From NCBI GenBank assembly GCA_046727435.1, contig JBKPCR010000273.1, positions 1 through 33,578 on the forward strand: a stretch of DNA of 33,578 nt, read 5' to 3'. Below, piece by piece: positions 15,761 to 24,132 of this stretch; position 1 is the first letter of the stretch; each line of letters begins with the position of its first letter. Below the pieces are notes generated by a model that was not told the DNA's origin, searched no databases, and saw only the letters and a program-made list of their open reading frames with translations. This DNA is from CAVPRW01 sp046727435 [NCBI: bacterium]. Lineage in GTDB: Bacteria > Tectomicrobia > Entotheonellia > J063. The position numbers and the translations under genes were made by a program.

Positions 15761-16789
15761 ATGAAGGGGGTGGTCTTCGTCGGAGATCGACAAATCGACA
15801 TGCGGGAGGTGCCCAAGCCGACGCCAGGCCCCGGTGAAGTGGTGTTGGCGATGAAGGCGTCCGGGTTGTGCGGCAGCGACCTCAGATCCTATCGCCTGCC
15901 CAGGGCACAGCGTGGCAATCCCTCGGCGCTGACGGTCGGTGGGCATGAACCCTGCGGCGTCGTGGCTGAGGTTGGGCCGGAAGTGACCACCGTCAAGGTG
16001 GGCGATCGCATCATGATGCATCATTACACCGGCTGCGGCACATGCCGGATGTGCCGCATCGGCTACACGCAGATGTGTCTATCCCATCATGAGGTCTACG
16101 GCTTCACCCAAGGGGGCGGCCATCAAGACTTTTTAAAGGTCCCAGCTTCTACTTGCGTGGCACTGCCCGACGCTCTTAGTTTTGAAGAGGGAGCCGCCTG
16201 CGCCTGTGGCACAGGTACAGCGTTCCACGCGCTGAAACGCCTCGGCATCTCCGGCATCGATACCATCGCCATTTTCGGCCAGGGCCCTGTGGGCTTGAGC
16301 GCCACGCAGTTCGCTGCCAGCATGGGCGCCAGGGTCATCGCCGTCGATGTGATCTCCGAGCGCCTGGAGTTGGCCACGCAGCTCGGCGCCGATCTCACCA
16401 TCGACGCCAGCGCCGATCCACCTGTGGAAGCTATCCGCGCGCTAACACATGGGGAAGGTGCAGATGCCACCCTGGACGCCACGGGCATCCCCGAGGTGCG
16501 CCTCAACGCCGTAGATAGCGCCCGCTTGTGGGGCAAAGTCTGCTTCGTCGGCGAGGGTAATACCACCACCTTCGACGTCAGCCCGCAGATCATCCACAAG
16601 CAATTGACCATCTACGGCTCCTGGACCTTCAGTCTCAGTGGGCTGGCCGAGGTGGCGAATTTCGTGATCGAGCGCCGTGTGCCGCTGAAGGATCTGATCA
16701 CGCACCGCTTTACGCTGGACCGAGCCGTTGAGGCCTACCAACTCTTCGATAGCGGTCGGACGGGAAAAGTCGTGTTAATTTGGCCGTAG
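15761..16789 (+). CDS. Zinc-dependent alcohol dehydrogenase (MDR family)
   Basis: Medium-chain dehydrogenase/reductase of 342 residues. Catalytic zinc ligands are C37 (GLCGSD) and H62-E63 (GGHEP). Structural zinc ligands are C92, C95, C98 and C106 in GCGTCRMCRIGYTQMC. The Rossmann motif is IFGQGPVGLSATQFAASMGA, followed by VIAVDVISERLELA; the Asp in AVD favours NAD over NADP. Close relatives are annotated as threonine, sorbitol or generic alcohol dehydrogenases, and the substrate cannot be told. AAAGGAG lies 5 nt before the ATG. It lies 167 nt after the acyl-CoA ligase, separated by repeat elements, so common transcription is possible but not obvious. Confidence 0.92.
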   Translation: MKGVVFVGDRQIDMREVPKPTPGPGEVVLAMKASGLCGSDLRSYRLPRAQRGNPSALTVGGHEPCGVVAEVGPEVTTVKVGDRIMMHHYTGCGTCRMCRIGYTQMCLSHHEVYGFTQGGGHQDFLKVPASTCVALPDALSFEEGAACACGTGTAFHALKRLGISGIDTIAIFGQGPVGLSATQFAASMGARVIAVDVISERLELATQLGADLTIDASADPPVEAIRALTHGEGADATLDATGIPEVRLNAVDSARLWGKVCFVGEGNTTTFDVSPQIIHKQLTIYGSWTFSLSGLAEVANFVIERRVPLKDLITHRFTLDRAVEAYQLFDSGRTGKVVLIWP

Positions 16790-17083
16790 ATTATGCGCGC
16801 AGGTCCACGATGTCCAGGTAAGAACCGCAACAACTGATGCACATGACGCGCCCGCTCCAGGCCCCTTCTTCGGACGGTCGATGATCGGGCTATAATCAAC
16901 GCGACATGACGGTAAGGACATCGAGGGGCTCCTTCTGATGGTGTCTGACGCTTCCTTTAAAGCGCTTTGTGGATGCTGGGGGCAATTTGCTGATTAGGTT
17001 TCTGTGCAGCCCAGAAGGGGACTACCAGCCCAGCATTCATCGGTAACCGGTGGAACTGAGGCTAGAACTGTGAGGCCGCCAGC

Positions 17084-17395
17084 CTACAAGAGCCTCCTGA
17101 CGATCTTGGCGTTCCATTCCATGCCCATGTCATTGATCTCCCGCGTCAGACGGGCTCCATCAGGATCGCCGGAGTAAGCTTTTTTCCACGCATCGAGGGT
17201 GGCATAATCGGGGATCTCCCACAGCGCAAAATAGTGTGGGCGGGTCCCCAACAGCATGTCTCGCGCGAACAGGCCTTCCAGCTTCATCTGCGGGAAAATT
17301 TTCGTGTAATGCTCGACAAAGCGGCGATAGGCATCGGCCACCTCGCGCTGGGTCACGCCAGGTTTGGGGTCAAATTCAACTAGATAGTACATCAT
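17084..17395 (-). CDS. Small dimeric alpha/beta-barrel protein (NIPSNAP/EthD-like)
   Basis: 103 residues: MMYYLVEFDPKPGVTQREVA, then DAYRRFVEHYTKIFPQMKLE, GLFARDMLLGTRPHYFALWE and IPDYATLDAWKKAYSGDPDG. A strand, helix, long hairpin and second helix in this order fit the ferredoxin-like dimeric alpha/beta barrel found in NIPSNAP, EthD and stress-responsive A/B-barrel proteins. Exact family uncertain. The frame is open further upstream to 17638, but 17395 has GGAGG about 9 nt upstream and starts the patterned sequence. It is transcribed divergently from tldD, some 400 nt away. Confidence 0.7.
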   Translation of the reverse strand: MMYYLVEFDPKPGVTQREVADAYRRFVEHYTKIFPQMKLEGLFARDMLLGTRPHYFALWEIPDYATLDAWKKAYSGDPDGARLTREINDMGMEWNAKIVRRLL

Positions 17396-17795
17396 GGCAG
17401 CGTTCCTCCCGGCAGCAGGAGCGTAAGGGGGGCACGGTCGTCCAAGGTGCAGGGTTGATGAGCCGCAGCGCATCCCACTGTAGCATATCCATTCGCTACA
17501 CAACAAGCGGAGCCGCCGTCCGGAGATCCCACGGTTGACCCAGGCCGTGAAGGAGCGTATCCTAAAGCCACGAAGTACCCACATGCCGGAGACGCAGACG
17601 GCTGTGTCATCCCGCTCTGTCGGAGCGTTGGAATCCATAACCAGAGCACACCGTCACCGCTACAGTGTCGTTGGTGCAAGTGTGCTCGAGATGACCTACA
17701 GACGCGTTGCATGTCCGGTTGCTAAGCAGGTGCCTGCGGCATTGTCCGGCGGTGCAGGGCAGTCGCAAGTTTGAGCCTTCAAGGGGATACTGATA
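17396..17795. other. Divergent intergenic region before tldD
   Basis: 400 bp between a minus-strand small-barrel gene and tldD. Open frames here lack protein-like pattern or ribosome sites. TGCCTGC and GCAGGGCA around 17730-17763 could pair imperfectly. No clear promoter or tRNA was found. Confidence 0.3.
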
Positions 17796-19244
17796 ATGAC
17801 AGACACCAGTTTGACCCCGCAGCGGTTTTTCGCTGAAAAGTTCGGCATCGCCAAAGAGAGCCTGGGGCGTATCCTCGGCGGCGTGCTGGGAAAAGCCGCG
17901 GACGATGGGGATATCTATTTCGAATATCTCGTCGGGGAGTCGATTAGCCTCGAAGATGGGGTCGTGAAAAAAGCCTCGAAGAGCATTTCGCAAGGGGCAG
18001 GCGTACGCGCCATGGCGGAGAGTCGCACGGGGTACGGCTACTCCGATGAGATCACCGTCGAAAACCTGGCACTGGCCGCCCGTACCGCCCGCGCCATTGC
18101 CTCTGAAACCACTAAGAGCGGCGCGGTCGCTGTCGGCCAACCGGCGCAATCGCCCCACGATCTGTATCCGGTGCAAACTTTCCCGACCGATGTCCCAGCA
18201 CAAGCCAAGATTGACCTCCTGCTACAGATCGATCGCATCGCCCGCGCCTACGATCCGCGTATTAGCAAAGTGTTCGCTTCACTCGGTAGCACCCAGAAGA
18301 TCATTCTGATCGCCACCGCCGAAGGTCTGGTGGTGGGGGACATCTTACCACTCGTGCGCCTGTCGGTGAGTTGTATCGCCGAGGATGGGAGCAATCGCCA
18401 GACGGGGACACATGGCGGCGGCGGACGCTTTGAGTTCACCTCCTTGCTAGAGGGCAAGCGCTATGAGCACTTCGCACGAGAGGCCGCCCGGCAAGCGATT
18501 GTGAATCTCGACGCTGTCAATGCCCCGGCCGGCTACCTCGATGTCGTCCTTGGGCCGGGCTGGCCCGGTATACTGCTGCACGAAGCCATTGGCCATGGCC
18601 TGGAGGGGGACTTCAATCGCAAAAAGGTCTCAGCCTTCAGCGGCCGCATCGGCGAGCAAGTGGCGGCCCCGTCGGTCACAGTGGTTGATGACGGGACGAT
18701 GCCGGGGCGACGGGGGTCGCTTAACGTCGACGACGAAGGCACCCCCACCGGTCGCACGGTGCTGATCGAAAACGGCATTCTGCGCGGTTATCTACAAGAT
18801 CGTTTGAATGCTCGTCTAATGGGTATGCCGCTCACCGGGAATGGCCGCCGTGAGAGTTACGCCCACATTCCTATGCCACGGATGACCAACACCTTTATGC
18901 TCCCCGGCGAATCTGATCCAGAAGAGATCATTCGTTCTGTCAAACACGGCCTGTACGCGGTAAACTTCGGCGGTGGCCAGGTGGATATCACCAGCGGCAA
19001 GTTCGTGTTCTCGGCTAGCGAGGCCTACATGATCGAGGACGGCAAGGTCACGCGTCCGGTGAAGGGGGCGACGTTGATCGGCAATGGCCCAGACGTACTC
19101 ACCCGTGTAGCGATGGTGGGAAACGATCTGCAACTGGATGCGGGCGTGGGTACCTGCGGCAAAGACGGGCAGTCGGTACCCGTCGGGGTAGGGCTGCCAA
19201 CGATCCGCGTCGACGGCATGACCGTCGGTGGCACGCAGCGCTGA
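17796..19244 (+). CDS. tldD: TldD metalloprotease
   Basis: Subunit of the TldD/TldE (PmbA) protease, which cleaves unfolded peptides and matures some peptide products such as microcin B17, and helps degrade the CcdA antitoxin in E. coli. The zinc motif HEAIGHGLEGD begins at H262 (H262, E263 and H267 form HExxxH). Other family blocks are GVVKKASKSISQGAGVRAMA near the N-terminus, VVDDGTMPGRRGSLNVDDEG, TVLIENGILRGYLQDRLNA and GGGQVDITSGKFVFSASEAY. At 482 residues it is full length and cytoplasmic. AAGGGG precedes the ATG by about 11 nt. pmbA follows after 16 nt and a transporter-like gene after that, so an operon of three is likely. Confidence 0.96.
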   Translation: MTDTSLTPQRFFAEKFGIAKESLGRILGGVLGKAADDGDIYFEYLVGESISLEDGVVKKASKSISQGAGVRAMAESRTGYGYSDEITVENLALAARTARAIASETTKSGAVAVGQPAQSPHDLYPVQTFPTDVPAQAKIDLLLQIDRIARAYDPRISKVFASLGSTQKIILIATAEGLVVGDILPLVRLSVSCIAEDGSNRQTGTHGGGGRFEFTSLLEGKRYEHFAREAARQAIVNLDAVNAPAGYLDVVLGPGWPGILLHEAIGHGLEGDFNRKKVSAFSGRIGEQVAAPSVTVVDDGTMPGRRGSLNVDDEGTPTGRTVLIENGILRGYLQDRLNARLMGMPLTGNGRRESYAHIPMPRMTNTFMLPGESDPEEIIRSVKHGLYAVNFGGGQVDITSGKFVFSASEAYMIEDGKVTRPVKGATLIGNGPDVLTRVAMVGNDLQLDAGVGTCGKDGQSVPVGVGLPTIRVDGMTVGGTQR

Positions 19245-19260
19245 GGCTGAGGAGGACGCC

Positions 19261-20604
19261 ATGGGCATGGAACGTGATTTAGCCCACGATCTGCTGGCCA
19301 AAGTGCGCCGACAGGGAGCCACGGAAGCGGATCTGCTCATCGTCGAAACGGATTCGTCCACCACACAGGTGCGGCTGCGCGACATCGAGTCGCTGAAAAG
19401 TGCCCAGGAGCGCCGTTTGCACCTGCGGGTGATGTTTGACAAGAGTTCGGCCGCCACCTCGACCTCGGATTTCTCCATGCGGGCCCTCGACCATCTCGTC
19501 GACGAAACCTGCACCCTGGCCCGCGCTACCGCAGCCGATGAATATCTCGGCCTGCCAAACCGCGAGTCAATTGTGGCCTCGGTGCCGGACCTGGCGCTCT
19601 TCGATGATGAGGCCCAAGATCTCGATGTCGAGGAGAAAATCGCCTTGGTAAAGCAGGCTGAGGCGGCCGCCCTGGACTATGATCCACGCATCACGAATTC
19701 GGAGGGGGCGGGGCTCGACACCCACTTCAGCCAGATCATCTACGCCAACACCCATGGCTTCGTGGGGGAATACCGCACCTCGTCGTTTACGCTTGCGGTG
19801 TCACCCATCGCTGATGCGGGCGGCGCGATGCAGCGCGACTCATGGTATGCCATGAACCGCCACTTCAAGCTCCTTGAAGCTCCGGAAGTCATCGGCAAGA
19901 CCGCCGCCAAGCGTGCGTTACGCCGGCTGGGCGCGCGTAAAATTGCCACCCAGGAGGCTCCCGTGATCTTCGATCCCGAGATGGCCGCCAGCCTGTTGCG
20001 CACACTGGCCGGCGCCGTGTCCGGGATGTCGATCTATCGCGGCAGTTCCTTTCTCCTCAACCGTCTGGGACAGCAAGTCGCGGCCGACACCGTGACGGTT
20101 ATCGATGATGGCACGATTCCCGGCGCGCTAGGCTCTCGCCCATTCGACGGTGAAGGCCTGCCGACACAACGGACGGCCGTGGTCGAACATGGTGTGCTGC
20201 AAAGCTATCTCCTCGATACATACTGTGCACGGCGATTGGGACTGACTTCAACCGGTAATGCCGCGCGTGATGCCACCGGCATCAGCGTCGGTGCCTCCAA
20301 TTTCTATCTCGTTCCAGGGACCTCCACGCCGGCGGAAATCATCGCCTCGGTCAAAACTGGTCTCTATCTCACTGAGCTCATTGGTTTTGGCGTCAATCTG
20401 GTGACCGGCGATTATTCGCGGGGGGCTGTAGGAATCTGGATCGAAAATGGCGAGTTGGCGTATCCGGTGGAAGAAATCACCATTGCTGGCAACCTCAATG
20501 AGATGTTGGGTCACATCGAAATGGTCGGCAACGATCTGGTATTCCGCGGCCGCACGGCTGCGCCGACGCTCAAGATCGCGGGCCTGACCATTGCCGGGAA
20601 CTGA
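19261..20604 (+). CDS. pmbA: PmbA/TldE, partner subunit of TldD
   Basis: Homologue of TldD that lacks the zinc motif and forms a heterodimer with it. At the place of HExxxH it reads AASLLRTLAGAVSGMSIYRG, as in PmbA. Conserved blocks are SSFLLNRLGQQVAADTVTVI, DDGTIPGALGSRPFDGEG, VVEHGVLQSYLLDTYCARRL and NFYLVPGTSTPAEIIASVKT, then GFGVNLVTGDYSRGAVGIWI near the C-terminus. 447 residues, full length. GGAGG lies 5 nt before ATG 19261, 16 nt downstream of tldD. Together the pair makes a complete TldDE protease. No obvious peptide substrate gene was seen next to it. Confidence 0.95.
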   Translation: MGMERDLAHDLLAKVRRQGATEADLLIVETDSSTTQVRLRDIESLKSAQERRLHLRVMFDKSSAATSTSDFSMRALDHLVDETCTLARATAADEYLGLPNRESIVASVPDLALFDDEAQDLDVEEKIALVKQAEAAALDYDPRITNSEGAGLDTHFSQIIYANTHGFVGEYRTSSFTLAVSPIADAGGAMQRDSWYAMNRHFKLLEAPEVIGKTAAKRALRRLGARKIATQEAPVIFDPEMAASLLRTLAGAVSGMSIYRGSSFLLNRLGQQVAADTVTVIDDGTIPGALGSRPFDGEGLPTQRTAVVEHGVLQSYLLDTYCARRLGLTSTGNAARDATGISVGASNFYLVPGTSTPAEIIASVKTGLYLTELIGFGVNLVTGDYSRGAVGIWIENGELAYPVEEITIAGNLNEMLGHIEMVGNDLVFRGRTAAPTLKIAGLTIAGN

Positions 20605-20606
20605 TC

Positions 20607-21308
20607 ATGTCCTCGAACCAACCTGACCAACTGTTCTGGGCAATGCGCTGGACGTTAAGAGATGTGGTGGCGCTGGTCGTTACCTCCATCGTACTGGGGG
20701 TCGTCTTCTACCTGTGGGGCTGGGCGGTGCAGCTACTGAGCCGCATCTTGGGGGATGTGGTGACTGGATTGTTTTATGGCGTTTGGTTCTGGGCTGGGCT
20801 CATCCTCGCGTATGCCATTCGCAAGTCGGGTGCGGCGCTGCTGGGCGAGTTCGGCGCCGCCCTCGTGGCATACGCCCTGGGGAGTGCACTGGGCAGCCCG
20901 ATGGGCGCGCTGATGCTGGTGTTGGGTTGGGTACAGGGATTGGCGCTAGAGATGGTCTTTGCCTGGGAACGCTTCCAGCACTGGGGCTTGGTCACGATGT
21001 TGGTGGCAGGGGCCATGGCGGGAACAGCGAGTTTTGCGGTCAACCTCGCAGTCGACCATGGGATCAGCCTGGCTGTCGAGGTTGCATCCAGCCGCGGCGT
21101 CAACCTCGTGGCGCCGCCGTTTCTGATTTTCCCGCACTCAGCTGGTATCATCATCGCCATCCTGTGCATCGCCATCATCAGTGGCACCGTCCTCGGCGGG
21201 CTGGTGTGCAAGATTCTCGGCGATCGCTTGCTCGCCATCGCTCCAGTACGGCAGTTTCTTGGCACGCAACTGCCCTATGAGGAGTCGGCCCAGACGCCAC
21301 CCACTTGA
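20607..21308 (+). CDS. YkoE-like ECF transporter S component
   Basis: 233-residue integral membrane protein. Hydrophobic segments at about 18-48, 55-70, 80-110, 128-150 and 185-210 suggest five or six helices. WTLRDVVALVVTSIVLGVVF, LFYGVWFWAGLILAYAIRKS, GAALLGEFGAALVAYALGS and LVLGWVQGLALEMVFAWERF match the YkoE family of ECF S components, in Bacillus linked to thiamine-precursor (hydroxymethylpyrimidine) uptake. The energising ATPases and the EcfT subunit are not in the window, so it would have to borrow them from elsewhere. It begins 2 nt after pmbA and is surely co-transcribed. Its link with the protease is unexplained. Confidence 0.75.
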   Translation: MSSNQPDQLFWAMRWTLRDVVALVVTSIVLGVVFYLWGWAVQLLSRILGDVVTGLFYGVWFWAGLILAYAIRKSGAALLGEFGAALVAYALGSALGSPMGALMLVLGWVQGLALEMVFAWERFQHWGLVTMLVAGAMAGTASFAVNLAVDHGISLAVEVASSRGVNLVAPPFLIFPHSAGIIIAILCIAIISGTVLGGLVCKILGDRLLAIAPVRQFLGTQLPYEESAQTPPT

Positions 21309-21571
21309 TTTCTCCGGGGTGCCTTTTTTCGCCATACTAGTCTCGTGATGCTGCGGCGCTCGGATGTCGTCGTGGGACCGCTCGCCCCTGTGCCGCACCA
21401 TCTCTGTTGAGCTTTTCTGCAAACCTTTCACAATGCAGCATCGTAAGCGCATTAACGGCTTTTCTCTCCTACGTTCGGACAGCTGTAAGCCAATAGCCCC
21501 GGCTCCAGAAGAAATCATTGACTCTCTAATGGGGGAGTGTTAGGTTCGCGGAAAAAGCGAGGAGGGGTGGC

Positions 21572-21991
21572 ATGGCTGAATTGACACGCTTTGGGGTTTC
21601 CATCCAGACTCGTCTGCTCGAACAGTTTGACCAACTCATCGCTCAGAAAGGTTATGTCAATCGCTCTGAAGCGATTCGCGATCTGATCCGTGGCGAGCTC
21701 GTGGATGTCGCCGCTGAACACGACGAGGGGGAGATGGTGGGCACGGTGACCTTTGTCTACAACCACCATGTGCGCCAGCTTACAGATATCCTGACCGAGT
21801 TTCAGCATCAGAATTATAGCGCGGTCATCGCCTCCCTGCATGTCCACCTCGATGCGGAAAACTGCTTGGAGGTGCTAGTGGTCCGGGGGAAGAGCGGGGA
21901 AATTCGCCGCATCGCCGACAAGCTCATTGGCACTAAAGGGGTGAAACACGGCAAATTGACCCTGACCACGGCCGGAAGCGATCTCACCTAA
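21572..21991 (+). CDS. nikR: NikR nickel-responsive regulator
   Basis: Ribbon-helix-helix repressor with a C-terminal ACT-like nickel-sensing domain. The RHH domain is [20 protein letters not shown], then [16 protein letters not shown]. The square-planar nickel ligands are all present: H79 (EFQHQNY), H90 and H92 (LHVHLD) and C98 (ENCLEV), equivalent to E. coli H76, H87, H89 and C95. Length 139, as expected. AGGAGGGG lies 5 nt before the ATG. It precedes a two-gene ABC-3 metal transporter on the same strand, and a NikR-like operator lies in the transporter leader, so control of that transporter is likely. Confidence 0.95.
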   Translation: MAELTRFGVSIQTRLLEQFDQLIAQKGYVNRSEAIRDLIRGELVDVAAEHDEGEMVGTVTFVYNHHVRQLTDILTEFQHQNYSAVIASLHVHLDAENCLEVLVVRGKSGEIRRIADKLIGTKGVKHGKLTLTTAGSDLT

Positions 21992-22073
21992 AGGCGCAAG
22001 GTGTTTCTGGCCTGAGCACTCACCCAGCTTGCTCCCCGTACCATGTCCCGGTATAGGCGGCCGAACGATGTTG

Positions 22074-22168
22074 CTCCTCCCTCCGGGAAAGGAGTGGGGT
22101 GAGGGCGGATCCAAGCGAGTTCAGTGACCCAACTTCCCTCATCCCAGCCCCCTCCCCAGGGAAGAAAG
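22074..22168. repeat. Inverted pair of REP-like palindromes
   Basis: CTCCCTCCGGGAAAGGAG with GGGGTGAGGG (22077-22105) faces CCCTCATCCCAGCCCCCTCC with CCAGGGAAG (22136-22164). The two halves are in opposite orientation about 30 bp apart, like a small BIME. They belong to the same family as the elements near 12.1 and 15.7 kb and separate nikR from the ABC transporter. Confidence 0.6.
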
Positions 22169-22236
22169 TGCCTCATCCTGCCGCGAGGGATTTTTGTGGG
22201 GCACGGTGCCACGATCGTGTATTTTATATTTATCCA

Positions 22237-22263
22237 GTGTTATGCTTGCACCTTTTGTAACCT
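22237..22263. promoter_or_regulatory. Candidate NikR operator upstream of the ABC transporter
   Basis: GTGTTAT (22237-22243), 13 nt, GTAACCT (22257-22263). The motif reported for Geobacter NikR is GTGTTAC-N13/14-GTAACAC; here 11 of 14 half-site bases agree and the spacing is exact. The site lies 45 bp before the transporter ATPase gene, in an AT-rich leader, and nikR is the preceding gene. Confidence 0.55.
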
Positions 22264-22308
22264 CCAGCCATGACGGTCTCGCGCTCGTGATGGAAGGGAA
22301 TAGCGCCG

Positions 22309-23214
22309 ATGAATCTCCATTCAGCAGGACGTCGGGAGGCCTGGGCGGATGCAGTACTCTCTGATGCAAAGGAATCGCATCATAATTTCGAGCCTACAGG
22401 CAACCAAGTTCTGGATGGCGAAGTTGTGGCCAGCATGAACTCTGTCACCTGTGGCTATCGTCGCCAACCGGTCTTCCGCGACGTGACGTTAACGCTCCAT
22501 GCGGGCCAACTCGCGGGGTTGGTGGGACCAACCGGCTCGGGCAAGACCACGTTATTGAAGGCCCTGCTTGGGCTGGTACGCCCGTGGCAAGGGGAGGTGC
22601 GCATTTTCGGGGCGCCGATGACGCGGGCGACACGGGCGTGCATTGGCTACGTCCCTCAGCTAGAGACATTCGACTGGCAGTTTCCGGTCACAGCCGAACA
22701 GGTGGTACTCATGGGAGCCTTTCGCAGCATGAGTTGGCTGCCGTGGTGCAGGGCATCCGAGCGCGGGGCGGCGTTCCAGCTCATGGAACAGCTGGGGATT
22801 GCCGAGTGCATCGGGCAACACATTCGCGAATTGTCGGGTGGTCAACAGCAACGCGTCTTTCTGGCGCGCGCCCTCCTGGGCCAGCCACAACTGCTCATTC
22901 TGGATGAGCCTACGGTGGGTGTCGATCTGAAGACGCAGCACGACATTCTGCACCTGCTTGGAGACCTGCGCCAGCAGGGGATCACCATTGTGCTGACAAC
23001 GCATGACCTTAATGCTGTGGCCGCCCATCTGCCATGGTTAATCTGTTTCAACCGCGGCGTGATCGCCCAGGGGCCGCCGGATGTGGTGTTCACGACGGAT
23101 GTCCTCCGCGCGACCTATGCCTCGGAGATGCTGGTCCTCCGACAACACGGCTACCTGTTGGTCGCCAATAGCCCGCTGGCCTATCAGGGCCGTCACGGTG
23201 ATCAGCTTGACTGA
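22309..23214 (+). CDS. ABC-3 family metal transporter, ATP-binding subunit
   Basis: ATPase of a ZnuABC/MntABC-type importer. Walker A GPTGSGKTT is at residues 73-81, Q-loop VPQ at 115-117, signature LSGGQQQR at 175-182, Walker B LLILDEP at 195-201 and the switch histidine H232 in TTHDL. It has a roughly 40-residue N-terminal extension not usual in the family, so translation could start later; the ATG at 22309 has GAAGGGA upstream. The permease gene overlaps its 3' end. The family normally carries zinc, manganese or iron, but the nikR neighbour and the operator-like site suggest nickel or cobalt here. No periplasmic binding protein gene is adjacent. Confidence 0.9.
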   Translation: MNLHSAGRREAWADAVLSDAKESHHNFEPTGNQVLDGEVVASMNSVTCGYRRQPVFRDVTLTLHAGQLAGLVGPTGSGKTTLLKALLGLVRPWQGEVRIFGAPMTRATRACIGYVPQLETFDWQFPVTAEQVVLMGAFRSMSWLPWCRASERGAAFQLMEQLGIAECIGQHIRELSGGQQQRVFLARALLGQPQLLILDEPTVGVDLKTQHDILHLLGDLRQQGITIVLTTHDLNAVAAHLPWLICFNRGVIAQGPPDVVFTTDVLRATYASEMLVLRQHGYLLVANSPLAYQGRHGDQLD

Positions 23215-24040
23215 GTGGTCCCTCGCCTCCTTGCTGGAACCCCTGACCTACGTGTTCTTCCGCCGTGCCTTGCTCGCTTCATTCCTTGTCGGGGCGTTGT
23301 GTGGTCTGGTTGGCGTCTACGTCGTCCTGCGTCGTATGAGCTATATCGGCCACGGCCTCTCCCATGCGGTGTTCGGGGGGGCGGTCATCAGTTATCTAAT
23401 GCAGGTGAATTTCTATCTCGGAGCCGGGCTCTGGGGGGTGGCCTCAGCGTTGCTCATCAATGAAGTGGCGCAGCGACGCAAGCTTGGGGCGGATGCAGCT
23501 ATCGGCATCGTCACCACAGCGAGCTTTGCGGTCGGTGTGGCCGGGATCAGTCACCAGCGGCGCTTCACCCGGAACTTTGAGGCGGCCCTGTTTGGCAATG
23601 TCTTGGGCATTACCCCGGCCGACCTGTGGATGATTGCCGGGGTGGCGATGGTCGCCATTGTCGGTATCCTCATCCTATACAAACCACTGCTGTTCACCAC
23701 CTTCGACCAGGAGGTGGCGGAAGTCTATGGTATCCCCACACACTGGGTCAACGCCGCCTTCGCCCTGATCCTGGCTGCAGTAATCCTCGTCTCGATGCAG
23801 GTCATGGGCGTAACACTGATCGCTGCCGCCCTCGTCATCCCCGCCAGCGCCGCGCGACTCCTGACACAGCGATTTGACCGCCTGCTCTGGCTCGCGAGCC
23901 TCATTGGAGCCGGGGTGAGTGTGCTGGGCATGTACGCCAGTTATTACCTTGACCTAGCGTCAGGGGCCTCGATCGTGTTGATCGGCACCGCGATTTTCCT
24001 GGTTGCATGGCTGATCAGCACCGGCCAGCCAGGACAATAG
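23198..24040 (+). CDS. ABC-3 family metal transporter, permease subunit
   Basis: 280-residue inner-membrane protein with about eight hydrophobic segments, of the ZnuB/MntC/TroC family. Conserved blocks are FFRRALLASFLVGALCGLVG, VYVVLRRMSYIGHGLSHAVF, GADAAIGIVTTASFAVGVA and ALVIPASAARLLTQRFDRLL. The frame is open 117 nt further upstream, but that part is arginine/serine/proline-rich text overlapping the ATPase gene. GTG at 23198 gives a protein starting MISLTEWSLASLLEPLTYVF, overlaps the ATPase stop by 17 nt and implies translational coupling. The partner is the ATPase just upstream; the solute-binding component must be encoded elsewhere. Confidence 0.9.
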   Translation: MISLTEWSLASLLEPLTYVFFRRALLASFLVGALCGLVGVYVVLRRMSYIGHGLSHAVFGGAVISYLMQVNFYLGAGLWGVASALLINEVAQRRKLGADAAIGIVTTASFAVGVAGISHQRRFTRNFEAALFGNVLGITPADLWMIAGVAMVAIVGILILYKPLLFTTFDQEVAEVYGIPTHWVNAAFALILAAVILVSMQVMGVTLIAAALVIPASAARLLTQRFDRLLWLASLIGAGVSVLGMYASYYLDLASGASIVLIGTAIFLVAWLISTGQPGQ

Positions 24041-24080
24041 AGGGGGCCCCGCGAAAAACTACCTTGAGTCATTCACATAT

Positions 24081-24121
24081 TGCCGATGCTGGTGTTCATG
24101 CACTCGCGGCGAGTATCGGCA
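24081..24121. terminator. Hairpin between convergent genes
   Basis: TGCCGAT (24081-24087) pairs with ATCGGCA (24115-24121) around an inner ACTCG-cgg-CGAGT (24102-24114), with a 14-nt bulge on the left. It sits between the convergent permease and response-regulator genes, so bidirectional termination is plausible. There is no T-run. Confidence 0.35.
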
Positions 24122-24132
24122 TCGATCGTGCC

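Noticed and set aside
16869-16896. TATAAT at 16891 as a promoter in the gap after the alcohol dehydrogenase gene
   Set aside because: No acceptable -35 box at 16-18 nt and no gene downstream on that strand before tldD, 900 bp away.
20714-21280. 188-residue frame inside the YkoE-like gene
   Set aside because: Wrong frame of a clear membrane protein; many His, Arg and Gly residues, no ribosome site.
21537-21563. NikR operator upstream of nikR itself
   Set aside because: Only the left half (GTGTTAG) is present; 13-14 nt further there is no GTAACAC-like half.
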